Source: Siniperca chuatsi (taxonomy: Eukaryota; Chordata; Actinopteri; Centrarchiformes; Sinipercidae). From it: a DNA stretch of 64,000 nt. Location of the stretch: positions 28,247,372-28,311,371 of the forward strand of contig NC_058055.1 of NCBI RefSeq assembly GCF_020085105.1, written 5' to 3'. Both the position numbers and the translations under genes were made by a program. Below are positions 45,000 through 57,600 of the stretch, piece after piece. The notes under the pieces are model-generated. The model was given only the letters and a program-made list of their open reading frames with translations. It searched no databases and had not been told where the DNA came from. Positions within the stretch are counted from its first letter, which is position 1. Each line of letters begins with the position of its first letter.

Positions 45000-46495
45000 T
45001 TAGGTCAGGTCCTGGACGTCCAGCAGCATGGCGTCCTGCTTCGTCCTCAGCTGGTCTCGTACCAACAGGTGGGTCACCAGCTCGGAGCTCAGTGCTGGAA
45101 GAAAAGCAACAAGACAGAGTCAAAGAGTAAACGATGTGTCGCTGCCTGTTTATCTTTGTTTATCTATCTTTGCTAACCGCCTCGGGACTCACCGACATTT
45201 TATATTAAGTCATGTTTTAGCAAAAAACACGAGTGTCTGGAACATATTAAGTTGTGACGTAGAAGGAGTTAAATGTGCCGCCTACTTTTAGGACTACGAG
45301 TAAAAGCATTTTATCAACTTTCTTAAGTTAGGGAACAAATACGTTGATAGTGAGCAGAGCTCCAGAGGCGTGCTAACCTGTCAGACGTTCAGGCAGAATC
45401 AATCCATCCAACAACGAGCTCGTTAAAAGATAACAAACAACGCACACGAAGCGCGTCAAAACACCCGTTGTTTTCTACGCAAGAGTCATCTCGAGCTGAA
45501 GCGCGTCAAAGCGTCAGGATATGTCGCGGCCATGTTTTGACACGTTTGTTTGCACTGAATGCACGTTGACTGACGGTCTGTTTACCAGAGCATTTATATC
45601 CAGCACTGTGTGCGGCACTGAGAGAGACAGAGAGAGAGAGAGAGAGAGGCCATTTTGATATTTATGGATCTCTGGTCTTCAGACCGATTTTACGGTGGAA
45701 AAAACAACGTGTGCAAACAGGTGCAAAGGAATAAAATAACAGGATGTACTTTGACCAAGAGAGGTCTCTCCCATTAGAGTGGCTAGAAGATGAATAAAGT
45801 TATTATTTTCGGGGCATATTAAACCTAAACAAGGGGGAGGGAGAAGCAACAAAGGCCCTCGACCCGGAGACGACGTGGTTCGCGGACACCAGATATGTGA
45901 CTGTCTTTTTTATTCTCCAGTTTGATCTATTTTAGCGTGTTTTTATCTTCCATTTCATTTTACTCTCAAATCCTATTTAAATGTCTCTTTCTATTGTCTC
46001 GTGTTTCTTTAATGCCTTGATGCCTTTTAAGCCTCACGTAAAGCACCAGGAACTGCCTTGTCGTTGGAAGGTGCTTTACAAATAAACTTGCCTTACAGAA
46101 ATACTCCTGAATGAAATGGCCGTCTCCTTCGTGTATCTTCTAACAGAGGGCGATCCAGGACCGCGATGTGCAGTTTGACATTTCTGGTCGGCTGTGCTCA
46201 ACGTTAAACATGAATTTGGTAACGGTGACTACGTGTTTTGGTCCTTTGATGAAGCCCAGTCTGACTGGCAGCTGAGGCTCGTGGGTATCGTAGTATTTGG
46301 AGCCGTCTACCGAACCAGATCTGGTTCAAACATCCAGGAGAGTCCGGTGCTCCTGTGTCGAGGAAATGATTCATGCTGCAGGACGTCTGACGAGTTTCTC
46401 TGGACATTTCGATGCTGGTGCAAGACACAAGCTTCTCAGCGCCCCGTTTCATGGCTGCAGAGTGTGTGTTTAGTGTGTTTAGTGTGTGTGTGTGT

Positions 46496-46528
<33 letters not shown>

Positions 46529-46657
46529 ACCGTGCACGTCCTGTTGAAGTGATGCTCTCAAGCTGCTGAGCTGCTGCACCGAACACTCCTGCAGCTCCCA
46601 CAGCTCCAGATGTTTCCGCTTGGCAACACCGCTGCTGCCTGCCAGATGCTGCAACAC

Positions 46658-46697
<40 letters not shown>

Positions 46698-49600
46698 AGC
46701 TTGCTGTTTCTTTGTTGATAACGTTTCTTTCCTTCTGTCTCTGCTCCTACGGCTCTCGCAAACTTAATCCTTCCTTCCTTTTACCTCCTTCTCCTTCTGC
46801 TCAGCCAGCAGTTTGTCTCTCAGCGTCCTCAGAGCGGTGGCCACTTCCTGTTTCAGCCCAGCGGCATGGCAACCGTTGCCCCCCGTTCCCATGGAAACCT
46901 GACGGAGATGTAAGGTCAGCGGTCAGATCACTGGACAGAACATGTTTCTGTTGGTTGTCTTTTAAGTCACGAAAGCTGGATGAAGGTGAATTAAAATGGA
47001 AATGTTTGAAATGACGACAAACTGAAAATAAGAACAAACATCTGCGTCACTTTCCCAAAGGTCATCAATAAATGATATATTTACAAGTTACTGCATATTC
47101 AATAGTATCTGAGGACGTTTCTGATTTGGCAAAATAAAACCTTAACATTTGGCTTTTGTTCAGTGAAAAAAAACACGTTTATATTAAAGCAGTGTTGTGG
47201 TTACTGAAAGTCAGCAGGCACCAGCGTATATTTGTATTAACAGACAGAAGGTGACCTTTCTGTTGGTTCCTTCCTCCTCGTCTTCGCTGTCGCTGTTGTT
47301 GATGAAGCACAGCTGCAGGTTTCTGTGGTTGTGAAATCTGTGAAGCCCCAGCAGGAGGAGAGAGGGCGTCAGTGTTCAGCCAGTGCTCAAACTGTTTACG
47401 TGACGCTGTTTACTCTCAATAAAGCGTCTGACATTTTATTAGTTTCAGAACGTACTGACGGTGATTTCACTTCAGCAGAGCAGCCGCTTTGATAACTGAC
47501 ACTCGAGGGTTCCAGATTTCAAGGATTCGCTGCTTTTCTCAGGTGAATCTAATTATCATCATGATGATAATACACTTTTATTTATATAGCACCTTTCTAA
47601 ACACAGGTATAAAGTGTTTTACAGTAAAAAAAACGACAAAGCAGAAAACAGTAAAGCTTCAGGTGAAAACCTCGTCCAGTAATCAGGACAAGGTCGCGTC
47701 TCGCTCCCTCGTCATCTCCTCGAGCCGCTGAAGTTTGCTGTCTGTAAAAACTACGAGATGTAAATGATCCCGGACGTTTCAGTTAATACCGAAACCATCA
47801 ACGTTAGCCAACATTTGACTTCTGGCGTCTCTAAGCTGCGAAAAGACGACAGAGCAGAATCAACAGACACAAATGAAATCAAACTTTGGTGTGCGGCTCT
47901 GCGTTACCGCGACGTGACGACAGAGACTCGACACCTCCTGAAGTCTTCCTCCTCTTCCTCCCAGACGTCTCTCCACACTCCCCCCTGACTCTCCTGCATC
48001 CTCACCCCCGTCCCCCTCTGCAGGAAGACAGCAGGACACAGTTATCACTATGTGATCCCAGGCAGATCGTCTGACCACAAATTATCACTTCAATTAGTTT
48101 TGTTTTGGTTCTGCAAACTTCTGAAAAAGATTCTGCAAAACTGCAAAGTGTGATCGGCCTCTAACGAGCAAATTCAGCGTTTTCTGTAAATATAGCCGTG
48201 CGGTCGTTCGCAGGAAAGAAAACAATCGAGTTGTGCAAGAAAAAGCACTTTGACAGCAGCCGGATTCGTCACAAGCCCGAGCAGCAACGCGTCTGAATAA
48301 ATCGCCGAAGCAAAGAGGAAACTGGTGTTGCTAAGTTATCATTATGCCACCCGAGAATGTGCAAACATGCAGCCAGGATCTGCAGAGTGTCTCTGTGACG
48401 TCAGGCTGGCCGAACGCCCTCGCGCTCCTCAGTTTAGCTCCTTACAAACGCGTTCTCGTCCCTTCAGGAATGTAATCAGACGGAGGCAGAAGTCAGAACA
48501 AGGGGGGCAAACGGCGAGCCCTGCACTGCTCTGACTTCCATAACGCTGGGACAGACGAGTCAGAGAGATGCGGGTCAAGCTCCTACGTTTCCCATAATGC
48601 CGCTGCATCAAACTGAGGTGATACAGTTCTGATTTTTTTCTTTAAACCTGCAAGAACTGATTATTTTCATCTGAAACAAGTAGTGAACAACGCTGACGTG
48701 TCGTCACGTTTAAGTCGACGTGTTGGACTCGTGATCAAACAGCTGCTTGTTCCCGCCTCCAGCAGCTACAGAGTCACGTGACGCTCCGTCAGGAGGCGTG
48801 TCAGAGTCACATGACACTTCCTCAGGAGGCGTGTCAGAGTCACGTGAGCTTCATCGTGGCGCTGTCCGAGTCACGGAGGCGTGTCAGAGTCACGTGACGC
48901 TCCGTCAGGAGGCGTGTCAGAGTCACGTGACGCTCCGTCAGGAGGCGTGTCAGAGTCACATGACGCTTCCTCAGGAGGCGTGTCAGAGTCACGTGACGCT
49001 GTCAGGAGGCGCTCACGTGGCGCTCAGGAGGCGTGTCAGAGCTCCGCTCGGGGCGTGTCAGAGTCGTGACGCTCCGTCAGGAGGCGTGTCAGAGTCACGT
49101 GACGCTCCGTCAGGAGGCGTGTCAGAGTCTGCTGTTTGCTGGTCAGCAGGAAGCGTTCAGCGGCTTTTTACAGCTTCTTCTTCTCCGGCAGCGACGCTCT
49201 GAGCGCTGAGAGCGAACCGGAGCAGCGGCAGACGAACAGCGAGCTGCAGGTTCAGCTGCAGAGACACGACACGCCGTCATTACACCGTTAGTATAAAAAT
49301 ATCCATTATAGCTGTTTTAAACTACAAATCTCCTCGATGTTACTGAGCACAGAAAGTCTCCTGGATAAAGGAAACCATCGTGTAGGGTTTGTTTTGAATT
49401 ATTTCAACTTTGTTTCTGACAAATCTGTTTTTTTTCTGTCAGTTTGGTGGAAGGATTTAAATACTACACTACCCAGGAGCCTCGGCTGCTGCTGCTGCTA
49501 AGGAGAATAAGCCAATCAGAGGTTAGCAAATTCAAAACGCTTTGTTGTTGCACTTCTAAAAGAAAACACGTCATGAATTTAGCCAAAATCGATCCACATG

Positions 49601-50741
49601 TAAATGAATTAAAGCTGCAGATTGTAAAATCAGCTTTCAGTCGTAGTCGACTTCTCTGCTGCAGGTTTTATGTCCACAGGCTTCGAGTTTTTATCAAAGG
49701 AGCAGATGTTTTCTAACAGCTGTTCGTCTTTTGTTCTGACTCGGCAGGAGCGGGAACTTTACGTCCAGTCAAACCAATCGAATTCAGTCAGAACCAAAAC
49801 CTCACGCACACTGAAGAAAACCGCCGTTGTTTCCAGTTCTGACCAAATAATCACACAGAACAAAAACCGATTTCTTAGCAGAAATTCATTTTAATTTCAG
49901 TTCGACTTCGACCTTTTTTTGCCTCACGACTTAAACTACTTTAATGCCGAGCTCGACTTCCTGCTTCAAAAATCCGACCTCACGACTTCCATGAAGTCGA
50001 ACGCGCGGCGCCTGTCAGGGCTCGACCGGCGCCGGCTGCCCGATTCGCTCCGCTCGTGCGTCGCTTCGAGAGAGTCGGTTGGTATCGGCTAGCGACGCGA
50101 GACCGAGTTCTACGCAGCCCTGCGGCAATATCTCGAGCCGGAAAGTAACACCACTGCTGTCTTTGCAGTGTTAATAAAACGAGCAGTCGTGCTCGGCTAA
50201 TGTCGGCCACGCCACGACACAAAGCCCCAGCCTCGCTGTGACCTGCCAGCTGTTTCCCGTTACGTAAACTTTACGCTGTACAGTTTCGTTTCTGCTTGTG
50301 TTCAGTGATTAGTTTAGTTTATTTTTTCTCGAATACTCCCTGTATTATTGTGTCATCAATAAAGGAAAATATTCACAACTCGGGCGGGAATAAGTGGGCG
50401 CCTGAGGTCTGACACGTTTCTGACAGAAAGTCGGCTTCAGTCTTCAGGGACGGAGGACGCCAAGCCTTCTGGGAAATGTAGTTTTTCTTTGGAGAAATGT
50501 TACCACTATCAGGATAACAGAAATACCAACACTCGTCGTGGCTGACCTTCGACCTTTCCCTCCTCTCCTGCTCCTGTTTCTCCAACTCAGCTATCCGCTG
50601 GCTCAAGTCCTCCCAATGCATGATGGGAAGGTCCGGGTAGTCCACAGAGGGCGCCGCTGCGATGTGATGATGAAGCTCTTTCTCCTCCTCCTCCTCCTCC
50701 TCCTCCTTCTCCTCCTCTGCCATCTCTTTCTCTCCCTCCAT
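45000..50741 (-). CDS. Schwannomin-interacting-protein-1-like (SCHIP1 family) coiled-coil protein
   Basis: Adaptor of the SCHIP1 family; SCHIP1 binds schwannomin/merlin and acts at membrane-cytoskeleton sites. Six phase-consistent minus-strand exons: 50741-50547, 48017-47908, 47337-47256, 46898-46785, 46648-46531, 45094-45000 (TAA), 237 residues from this ATG. Order: Glu-rich stretch (encoded by a CTC repeat), MHWEDLSQRIAELEKQEQER (matches human MDWEAL..LQFQEQE), VWRDVWEEEEEDFRRCRVSV, FHNHRNLQLCFINNSDSEDE (human NLQVCFVNDSGSD), a coiled coil with LKQEVATALRTLRDKLLAEQ, then HLELWELQECSVQQLSSL and the terminal LVTHLLVRDQLRTKQDAMLL, DVQDLT. The donors after 50547 (GTCAGC) and 47256 (GTCACC) are weak. 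An acceptor eight bases before the ATG implies an upstream exon, so the true start may lie further right. Shorter than human SCHIP1, so a paralogue is likely. Confidence 0.85.
45616..45650. repeat. (GA)n microsatellite
   Basis: AGAGAG run with one GACAG interruption, in the last SCHIP1-like intron. Confidence 0.9.
46470..46530. repeat. (GT)n microsatellite abutting the SCHIP1-like exon
   Basis: A GT run with TTTAGTGTG interruptions reaches the exon edge at 46531. On the gene's strand the donor reads GTGCACG|GTACACACAC, so the intron begins inside an AC array. Confidence 0.9.
46651..46695. repeat. (CA)n microsatellite upstream of the same SCHIP1-like exon
   Basis: On the gene's strand this is a (TG)n tract ending GTTGCAG, serving as the acceptor region for exon 46648-46531. 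Confidence 0.9.
48018..50546. other. First coding intron of the SCHIP1-like gene
   Basis: About 2.5 kb containing the GTCACGTGAC-rich minisatellite (48775-49140). No other exon or element is recognised. Confidence 0.55.
48775..49140. repeat. About 31-bp minisatellite GTCAGAGTCACGTGACGCTCC...GGAGGC
   Basis: Roughly a dozen degenerate units carry GGAGGCGTGTCAGAGTCACG followed by TGACGCTCCGTCA or TGACGCTTCCTCA, with some truncated units. Several units include the palindrome GTCACGTGAC or the near-palindrome GTCACGTGAG. Open frames through it are repeat artefacts. Confidence 0.95.
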
Positions 50742-51439
50742 CCTCCTCTCTGCAGACAAACAACAAGATCAGGAAACGTCCGTCCAGGCCGAAATAACGA
50801 AAACACAGAAAAGAGAATTAGACTCCGATACGGATTTTAACCTCCGGCGTGACCCCCGTTACAGGACACACGAGCGACACGTTTGTTATCAAACAGTAAC
50901 TTGTCATTTTGTGTGTGAATATGTGCGACGTGTCGGTCAGAACTGATAGAAAAGGTGGAAGGTGAATTGGCTCAGAGGGAAGAAGCGCTGAGGCGTTTAA
51001 CTCAGAAACACTCCAGTGAAGGTCTGAACACATCAGTGCAACTTACTGACTTTTAATAATGTAAAACCCAGTTTCCAAGGCGCGCTGCAGTGTTTAGAGG
51101 CGCTGCTTTTACTGGTTTCACTTTATTTTCGTGCACACAGATGCCAGCTGTTACGCAACACTTTGAATAAACTTTAAATATATACTTTTTTTTTTAATGA
51201 CATTATAACCCAGCAGTAACCCTGCACACATCAACCTGTTAACTCAGCCAGGTCTGCTGTTATTAAAGAAGAAGTTAAGGACAATAAAGTCGTGTGTTTT
51301 AGGTTGTGGTATAATTTAAACTCTTAAAATTGGCAAACAATTTGTCAATCAGGCGAATGGATGAGTAGATCAACAGAAATCTAATCGGTGTCAACAATGA
51401 TAATCAATTAATCGCTAATGCAATAATATCCCCTGGTTC

Positions 51440-51900
51440 TCAGATGTCCCTCTGCTCGGTAACGGGCTGTACAGCTAACTTGTTTAAAAGAGTCTCCGGT
51501 CCGTGGAGCCGAAGTGTCCCCGCAGCAGTCCGCCTGCTCTGCCCGCGGTTGTTTACCCGCAGCGGGGAGACCTCGGAGGGTTTTACCCGCCTACCAGTCA
51601 CATCCAGGCGGCCCCGGATCCCTCCGACATGTCGCCGTCCGTCACCCCGCGGGTCCCGGCAGCCCGCTGGCTTCGCTGTGTGGCCTGAAACTACGGAGTT
51701 ATTACGGCAACATTAAAGAAAAGTTGTGGCCTAAAACTGGTTTAACTCCGTCTGAAGGAAGGCAGGACCTTCCCTTTCCTTCCTCCCTCCTTCCTCCCTC
51801 CTTCCTCCTCCTCCTCCTTCCGCTCGGCCCACTTTAACCTCTTGGCGACGGTCACAGCAGCGCCGAGACTCCGGCCGGAGGTTATTCATATTAGCAGGCT
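51440..51900 (-). promoter_or_regulatory. GC/CpG-rich block, candidate promoter/first exon of the SCHIP1-like gene
   Basis: CpG-dense sequence (CCCGCGGTTG, GGCCCCGGATCC, CACCCCGCGGGTC) about 0.7-1.1 kb upstream of the first recognised coding exon, which itself begins at a splice acceptor. A CpG island first exon on the minus strand is the simplest explanation. A CT-rich tract lies at 51775-51825. Inference from composition only. Confidence 0.4.
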
Positions 51901-53930
51901 ACTTCTGCCATTATTAAGTTTAATGATGGCGGTAATGTAATGTACTAAAGTAGTTTGTTAGCGACACTAGTTGTATCAGAGCTCAGTAAACACGGCTGCC
52001 GTTAGTGACAAGATGTCGTCTTTCCCGCCACAAAATAAACCGTTAAGAACTCAGATTCGGAGGTCCGGACTCTGATTTTACAAATACTGCAGTCAGATTA
52101 ATCAGTTCATATTCACACCTAAAAACAATCTTAACTAAATGTATTGTTTTTTTCCCCCCCAGGGCTTTCGACCGCACCTCACGGTCTTCATCAGCAGATG
52201 GGAGTTTTGCTCAGTTGTCATGACAACAGTGACCTTTAACGCTCAAACTTTAACTTTCTGTACATTTCATCCCAAATGTGACAGTTTGCGGTCAACTTAA
52301 AGTCAGACGCGTTGGAAAGTTAGTTAGTTAGTTATTTATTTATTCGACGCCTGCGTCAAAGAAATGTTCGGCCTCCATCTTGATTTGGATCAAAATGGAT
52401 TCTGTCGGGATCGATAGCTGCAGCGTGACGGTGGTATTAACTGGCAGGAGATTTAAAATGTAGTTATGGATCTACAGACACGCCGAATCCAGATGTTTCG
52501 CAGTTATCTCCAACATGGCTGCAAGAAGTGCAAAGTCAGCTGTCATTTTCATAACAACAGGATTTAAAAACCACTACAAAGCAAAGTTCTGTACATTTCT
52601 ACACTACAGCTGCATTGTGACGGTGTAGAAGACGTGTTCAGATCCTTTACTGCAGTAAAAGTCGCAATAACACACTGAAAATACTCCGTTACAAGTAAAA
52701 ATAATGCAGCGTGTGCTATATTATTATATATTATTGGGTTATTATTACTGAAGCATGGATGTGTGAGCAGCGTTTAAATGTTGTGGCTACTTTGAACAGT
52801 TTCAAATACTTTTGGGTGGTTTTATGTCATATTTTGTGGTAAAATCTTAACTACGTGCAGTAAAAAGAAAAGTATAAAGTGAAGCACAAGAGCCTGCGGT
52901 CTTTAAAGCTTCCAGCTCAAACTGGTCTCACGGGTTTAAAGGGGGGAAAACCAGCACCTGGAAATAAAGTCTGGTTTTAACGCTCCTATCTGAGCGTGCG
53001 TGTCTGGTTCTGGTTCTGGGCTCCGGTCTGCCCTCTGGCTTGCGGGGAGGCGGTGAAGGGGTTACAGGCCGAGCCTCCCGGTGTCCCCTTTCACCATTTT
53101 TTGGAGATGACGACTGGAAGCAGATGGAGGTTTTGGGGATTCTGGGAGAGCGGCAGACGCTAACGGCCCTGCTGCTGTGACTGGAGTTCCTGTAGCGTCG
53201 CGTGGCTTCGCGACTCGTCATTTTGATGACGTTTATTTTTCAGACGCCGTTCAAGTCATTCAGTTAGTCGATTGGTTGATTAGTCGATCGACTGAAAATT
53301 GATCTGCAACAGTTTCGATAACTGGTTCGCTGTAAATATTCACTGCGTCAGCGTGAGTTTTATATCGCTGACTCTCCTTTTGGACTGTTGCTCGGACATT
53401 TTATAGATTCTGTTATTAATTGAAAAGATAATCAATCGATTCATCAACGATGGATGCAGGCTAATTATCGGCTGCAGCCCCAGTTTCCACCCAGCGGATC
53501 ATTATATCTATTTATACTCTAATAAAAGACTTTTATTAACTTGCACGCAATCATTTTATTTTTACTAAATATGCCGACGGCTTCATATCCATTCAACAGA
53601 AATCACTTTTACTACTCAGATAATACAAAACAAATATTTTCTAATTATTTGACTCATTTAAATATTAAATAACAATTATATTAAAAAAAACTATTTAACT
53701 GTCTTTTTCAAAAGCAGCGTTTCACAGTAAAACAAAGTTTAAAAACAAGGTTTACAACATTTTTAAAAGATTAACAAAGTCCAGAATCAAAAAAAAAAAG
53801 ATCAAATTGGATAATTATAACAAATTACTAATAGTTAAAAGAAATAAAAGACAGAGTTTTATACTGGCTCTAACCAAAACAAGAAGTCCCTTCAGAAATT
53901 AAAACTTTATTGAAACAGAAGCTGCTCGTG
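51900..53930. other. Region between two divergent CpG-rich promoters
   Basis: Holds an AAGTA-type repeat (52625-52870), a minus-strand open stretch of 98 codons at 52928-53221 with coding-like codon use but no recognised family, and a MITE relative at 53255-53490. Confidence 0.4.
53255..53490. repeat. Diverged relative of the CAGGGCTGCAACT MITE
   Basis: Contains TTAGTCGATTGGTTGATTAG, TCGATCGACTGAAAATTGAT and GATAATCAATCGATTCATCA, ending GGCTGCAGCCCCAG, similar in theme to 20145-20462. Confidence 0.5.
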
Positions 53931-54658
53931 CTGCGCCGGCCTCCGGCCTGCACTTCCCCGCGCGGCCGGACAGCGGCGCTGTTTTCACAGTTGGTGAACT
54001 ACCTCTATTTGGTCAAGGACTATGTTGTAAAAAATCTTTCAAACTGTTAATTTTCACTGGTTCTTTGACTCTTCCGGAGGTCTGCTCGGTGTTTTTTCGG
54101 GGGCTGTGTGACCGACTCTCCCCGGGGACTGTGCGACCGGCCCGGGTTTGTGTGTTTCGGACAGCTGCTTAGCGGTTTTCTGATCTCTTGACTGGAGGTT
54201 TTACTGTTAAGTTAGCTCAACAGCTAATCCTAAAAGTCACGTCAGCTGTGCGGACTCGAATTAAAAGTTTCCCGGTAGAGCCGGGACAGCCGGGTGAGTT
54301 TTAACTATATGCCCTTACAAAACTTTGTCTCGAGTGTTTTTGCGCGGGGTTCGTATTTTATCTCGCTTTTACGCAGCCATTAAATTTGCGTTGGAGACAG
54401 CAGCAAGTGAAGCGCAGCTGCGGGTTATAAATGACGGTCTGGCCCGCAGTCATACTCGGATACGGTGTTTTTCTGAGGGAAATGCGGTAGAGAGAAGACA
54501 GCGTCTGTGTTCAGCCCGCTGACTTGGCGGCTCTGGGTTTGCTGCTCGTGAGGCCTGCGGGTCGGGCTTCCACCGGGCTTGAGTAGAGCCCGACGCCGCC
54601 GTCGAAAGGTCGGAGGCCGGCAGTTGGCGCTGCCACCGCCGGGCCTGCGGACCAAAGT
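53930..54658 (+). promoter_or_regulatory. CpG-rich promoter/5' UTR of the PABIR-family gene
   Basis: A dense CpG block (CTGCGCCGGCC, CCCGCGCGGCCGGACAGCG, CCCCGGGGACTGTGCGACCG) precedes the ATG at 54659. No TATA box was identified. The position fits a CpG-island promoter for the downstream gene. Confidence 0.5.
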
Positions 54659-57600
54659 ATGGAACGGATGGAAGTGGACCAGTGCGCAGGCGCAGCTGGC
54701 GGGGCAGGAGGCGGGGCGCTCCGCAGGTCGAACAGCGCCCCCATGATCACCAGTGTCAGGTCAGTGGTATTACAACCAAATGTGCAACGCCGATTTCCTT
54801 TAAAAAAAACATTCAATTTTTATTTGCCTTGTTTATAGGGAGCCATACACATCTCATTAAATATGATCTAAGATATTGTCTCAGTGCATAGGAGCCACTC
54901 TTTAATTCGGCATACTTTTAATACACCAAGCAGCACTTGCTAAAATAAAATCTAAACTTACTTAGAGTTCACAATTTCATTGAAATTGTATGTGTATTAA
55001 TTAATAATTGTAATGTTGAATGTACATGAAAACATTGCAGTACGAGTCAAATATACATGAGGAGAAAGGCTGAGTGGTGGAGTGTAAAACAGTACAGTTA
55101 CTCAAAGTAAATCCATATGGTTAAGAAAAAGTTTGCGGTACTTTAGTATTTACATTTTTTTTACATTTCAGAGGCAAATATCCCTTTGACTCCACTACAT
55201 TAACAACTATAGTTACTTATTACTGATTCAGATTTTACGTACAGAACATATTAGTTTATAAAATCTGATGGTTTGTTATAGATTAAACTACTCAACAGTT
55301 ATTAAAGTAGTTAAAAGTAGCTCTGTCTCATCCAGCTACAAGATTAAATGCTGTTTGTGAAACAGCGTTTATTACGTCCACCAACCTTAAACCAAGTCAG
55401 CCCTGTAACAAATCCTCCCTTCATGAAGGTTATAATGTTCAGGTTTTGTTCAAACTATGTTGAATTATACTGAGTTGTGTTTATAATATTTAGTTTATAT
55501 CAGTTAGGGACTAAATATACTTGAAATATTGTGCAATATTCTCTGTTTTCAGTTTAAAATTCCCCGTTTATTGATATTTATTCATACTTCTATTACTGCT
55601 GTGCAATATCCTCCGTCTCATAATCACCTTAATAAGCCGCACTTAACTTGACAGTACTCATTATTGCACTATTACTTATTACTTATATTATTACATTGTA
55701 TTATCATACCATACATACTTATCAACCTCTAAATCCACTTTGTACTTACACTTATTTTAGCTTTTATACTTATATCCACTTTGTACTTAATTTATCTGAC
55801 CTGTATTATAGTGTATTATATTTGATTTGCTCAGTGCTTCTGTTCCTGTGTGCGCTGACGTGACAGTGAGCTGCTGTGACGAAAGAGTTTCCCCTCGGGG
55901 ATCAATAAAGTATTTCTGATTCTGCATTAGCTTAAGAAAGGTGTACCTAATAAACTGGAAACTGAGTGTCTGTAGACAAAGTGACACAGTAAGGTAAGAG
56001 TTGAAGACAGATATCTGACACCACAGCGGTGAGTTTGGGTTCCAGCAGTCGACTGTATGACGTTTTATTGCTCATTAAGCTCGTGATTGTGTGTTTTTGT
56101 TTGGTGTCAGATATTCTGTCTACAAACCGTTCTGGCTCTTATCCGACTGCGTCGTTTCCTACAAAAAAAACTGTCCATTATTAAACTTTCATAGAGTCAT
56201 ATGTGAGTTTGGAAGTGACGCTGTGAATTGTGTGAACCGTCGTAGATACAGACTGTTGACACGTGTTGTTGTCCCTGACTAAATGTACTCTTACTGTATT
56301 TCTATAAGTATGTTGTTGATGTCTGTCTCTAAGCGACGGGATGACGGTCTTCAGTCCCGTGTCCTCGGCTCGATACAGACGCAGCAGTGTGTCCATCAAC
56401 CCCAGCTGCCCTTCGCAGGTCGGTGTGGAGCAATGACGGCATTTTACTGTCTGGTTCCCATCAGCCCCCGCCCCGCTGACTTTCATCCACCGTTTGTTTT
56501 TCTTGTCCCCCTTCAGCTCGTCCCCCTCTCTCCTTTCTCTCTGACCGGAGACAGACTCGACCACAAGAGGCAGGTGAGGACAAGACCGGGTTCAGACGTC
56601 TTCCTCCTCCTCCGCAACACACTTCTCTCCTCCGTCCGTCTCTCTTCGCTCACGAGAACGTCTTTGTGGCGTTTTCACATCATCGACACCGGCAGGAAAC
56701 GAACCAGGAAGTGTAGAGAAAAGGATAAAAACCCAGATCAGACTCGTAAAACTGAATCCAGATCAGAGGGTTTAGACTGAATCCAGATCAGACTCGTAAA
56801 ACTGAGTCCAGATCAGATTATTTATTTGAATATAGATCAGGCCGTTCAGACTGAATCCAGATCAGACTCGTAAAACTGAATCCAGATCAGAGGGTGTAGA
56901 CTGAATCCAGATCAGATTATTTATTTGAATATAGATCAGGCCGTTCAAACTGAATCCAGATCAGAGGGTTTAGACTGAATCCAGATCAGATTATTTATTT
57001 GAATATAGATCAGGCTGTTCAGACTGAATCCAGATCAGACTGAATCCAGATCAGAGGGTTTGGAGTGAAATCAGATCAGAGAGTTTAGACTGAATCCAGA
57101 TCAGACTCGTAAAACTGAATCCAGATCAGAGGGCGTGGAGTGAATCCAGATCAGACTGAATCCAGATCAGAGGGTTTGGAGTGAATTCAGATCAGAGAGT
57201 TTAGACTGAATCCAGATCAGACTTGTAAAACTGAATCCAGATCAGACTCGTAAAACTGAATCCAGATCAGATAAACTGAATTTTACTGACACGTCTCTTG
57301 AATTGAGGTGAAAATATGTTTTTTAAAGTCAAAGACTTAAACACTTAATAATGATATAAAACGAGACGATAAGAGTTTAAATTAAAACGTAAGATATTTA
57401 GGCTGAACAATAAATAATCAAGTAATGAGGCACTTAATGTCTTAAGTTCAGGGTTAGAAGTCTTTAAAGTATCGTGGCTAATTTGTGTTTTTCTTTTGAG
57501 AAGTTAAAAGTCAAGCAGACAAGCTCTCAGTCTTTTTCATAGAAATAGAAAATTAGGTCTTAAAAGTTTGTCCATGAAACCTGACAGGGACTCCGTGTCT

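Larger units (their letters stand above)
45095..46530. other. Last intron of the SCHIP1-like gene
   Basis: Contains a (GA)n run and, at about 45985-46095, a retroelement-tail-like sequence (AGGAACTGCCTTGTCGTTGG, AGGTGCTTTACAAATAAACT). No further exon is needed by phase. Confidence 0.5.

Noticed and set aside
47908-47945. Shorter SCHIP1-like exon ending DFRR with donor GTGTCG, joined to an acceptor at 47322
   Set aside because: It is in phase but uses a poorer donor. The longer version (donor GTAACG at 47907, acceptor at 47338) is also in phase and has better splice sites, so it was preferred.
48747-49202. Repetitive frame with ESRDAPSGGVS units, and resemblance to a CRISPR array
   Set aside because: It is a degenerate 31-bp minisatellite without unique spacers, in a vertebrate intron. 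Frames come from repeat phase, not a gene.
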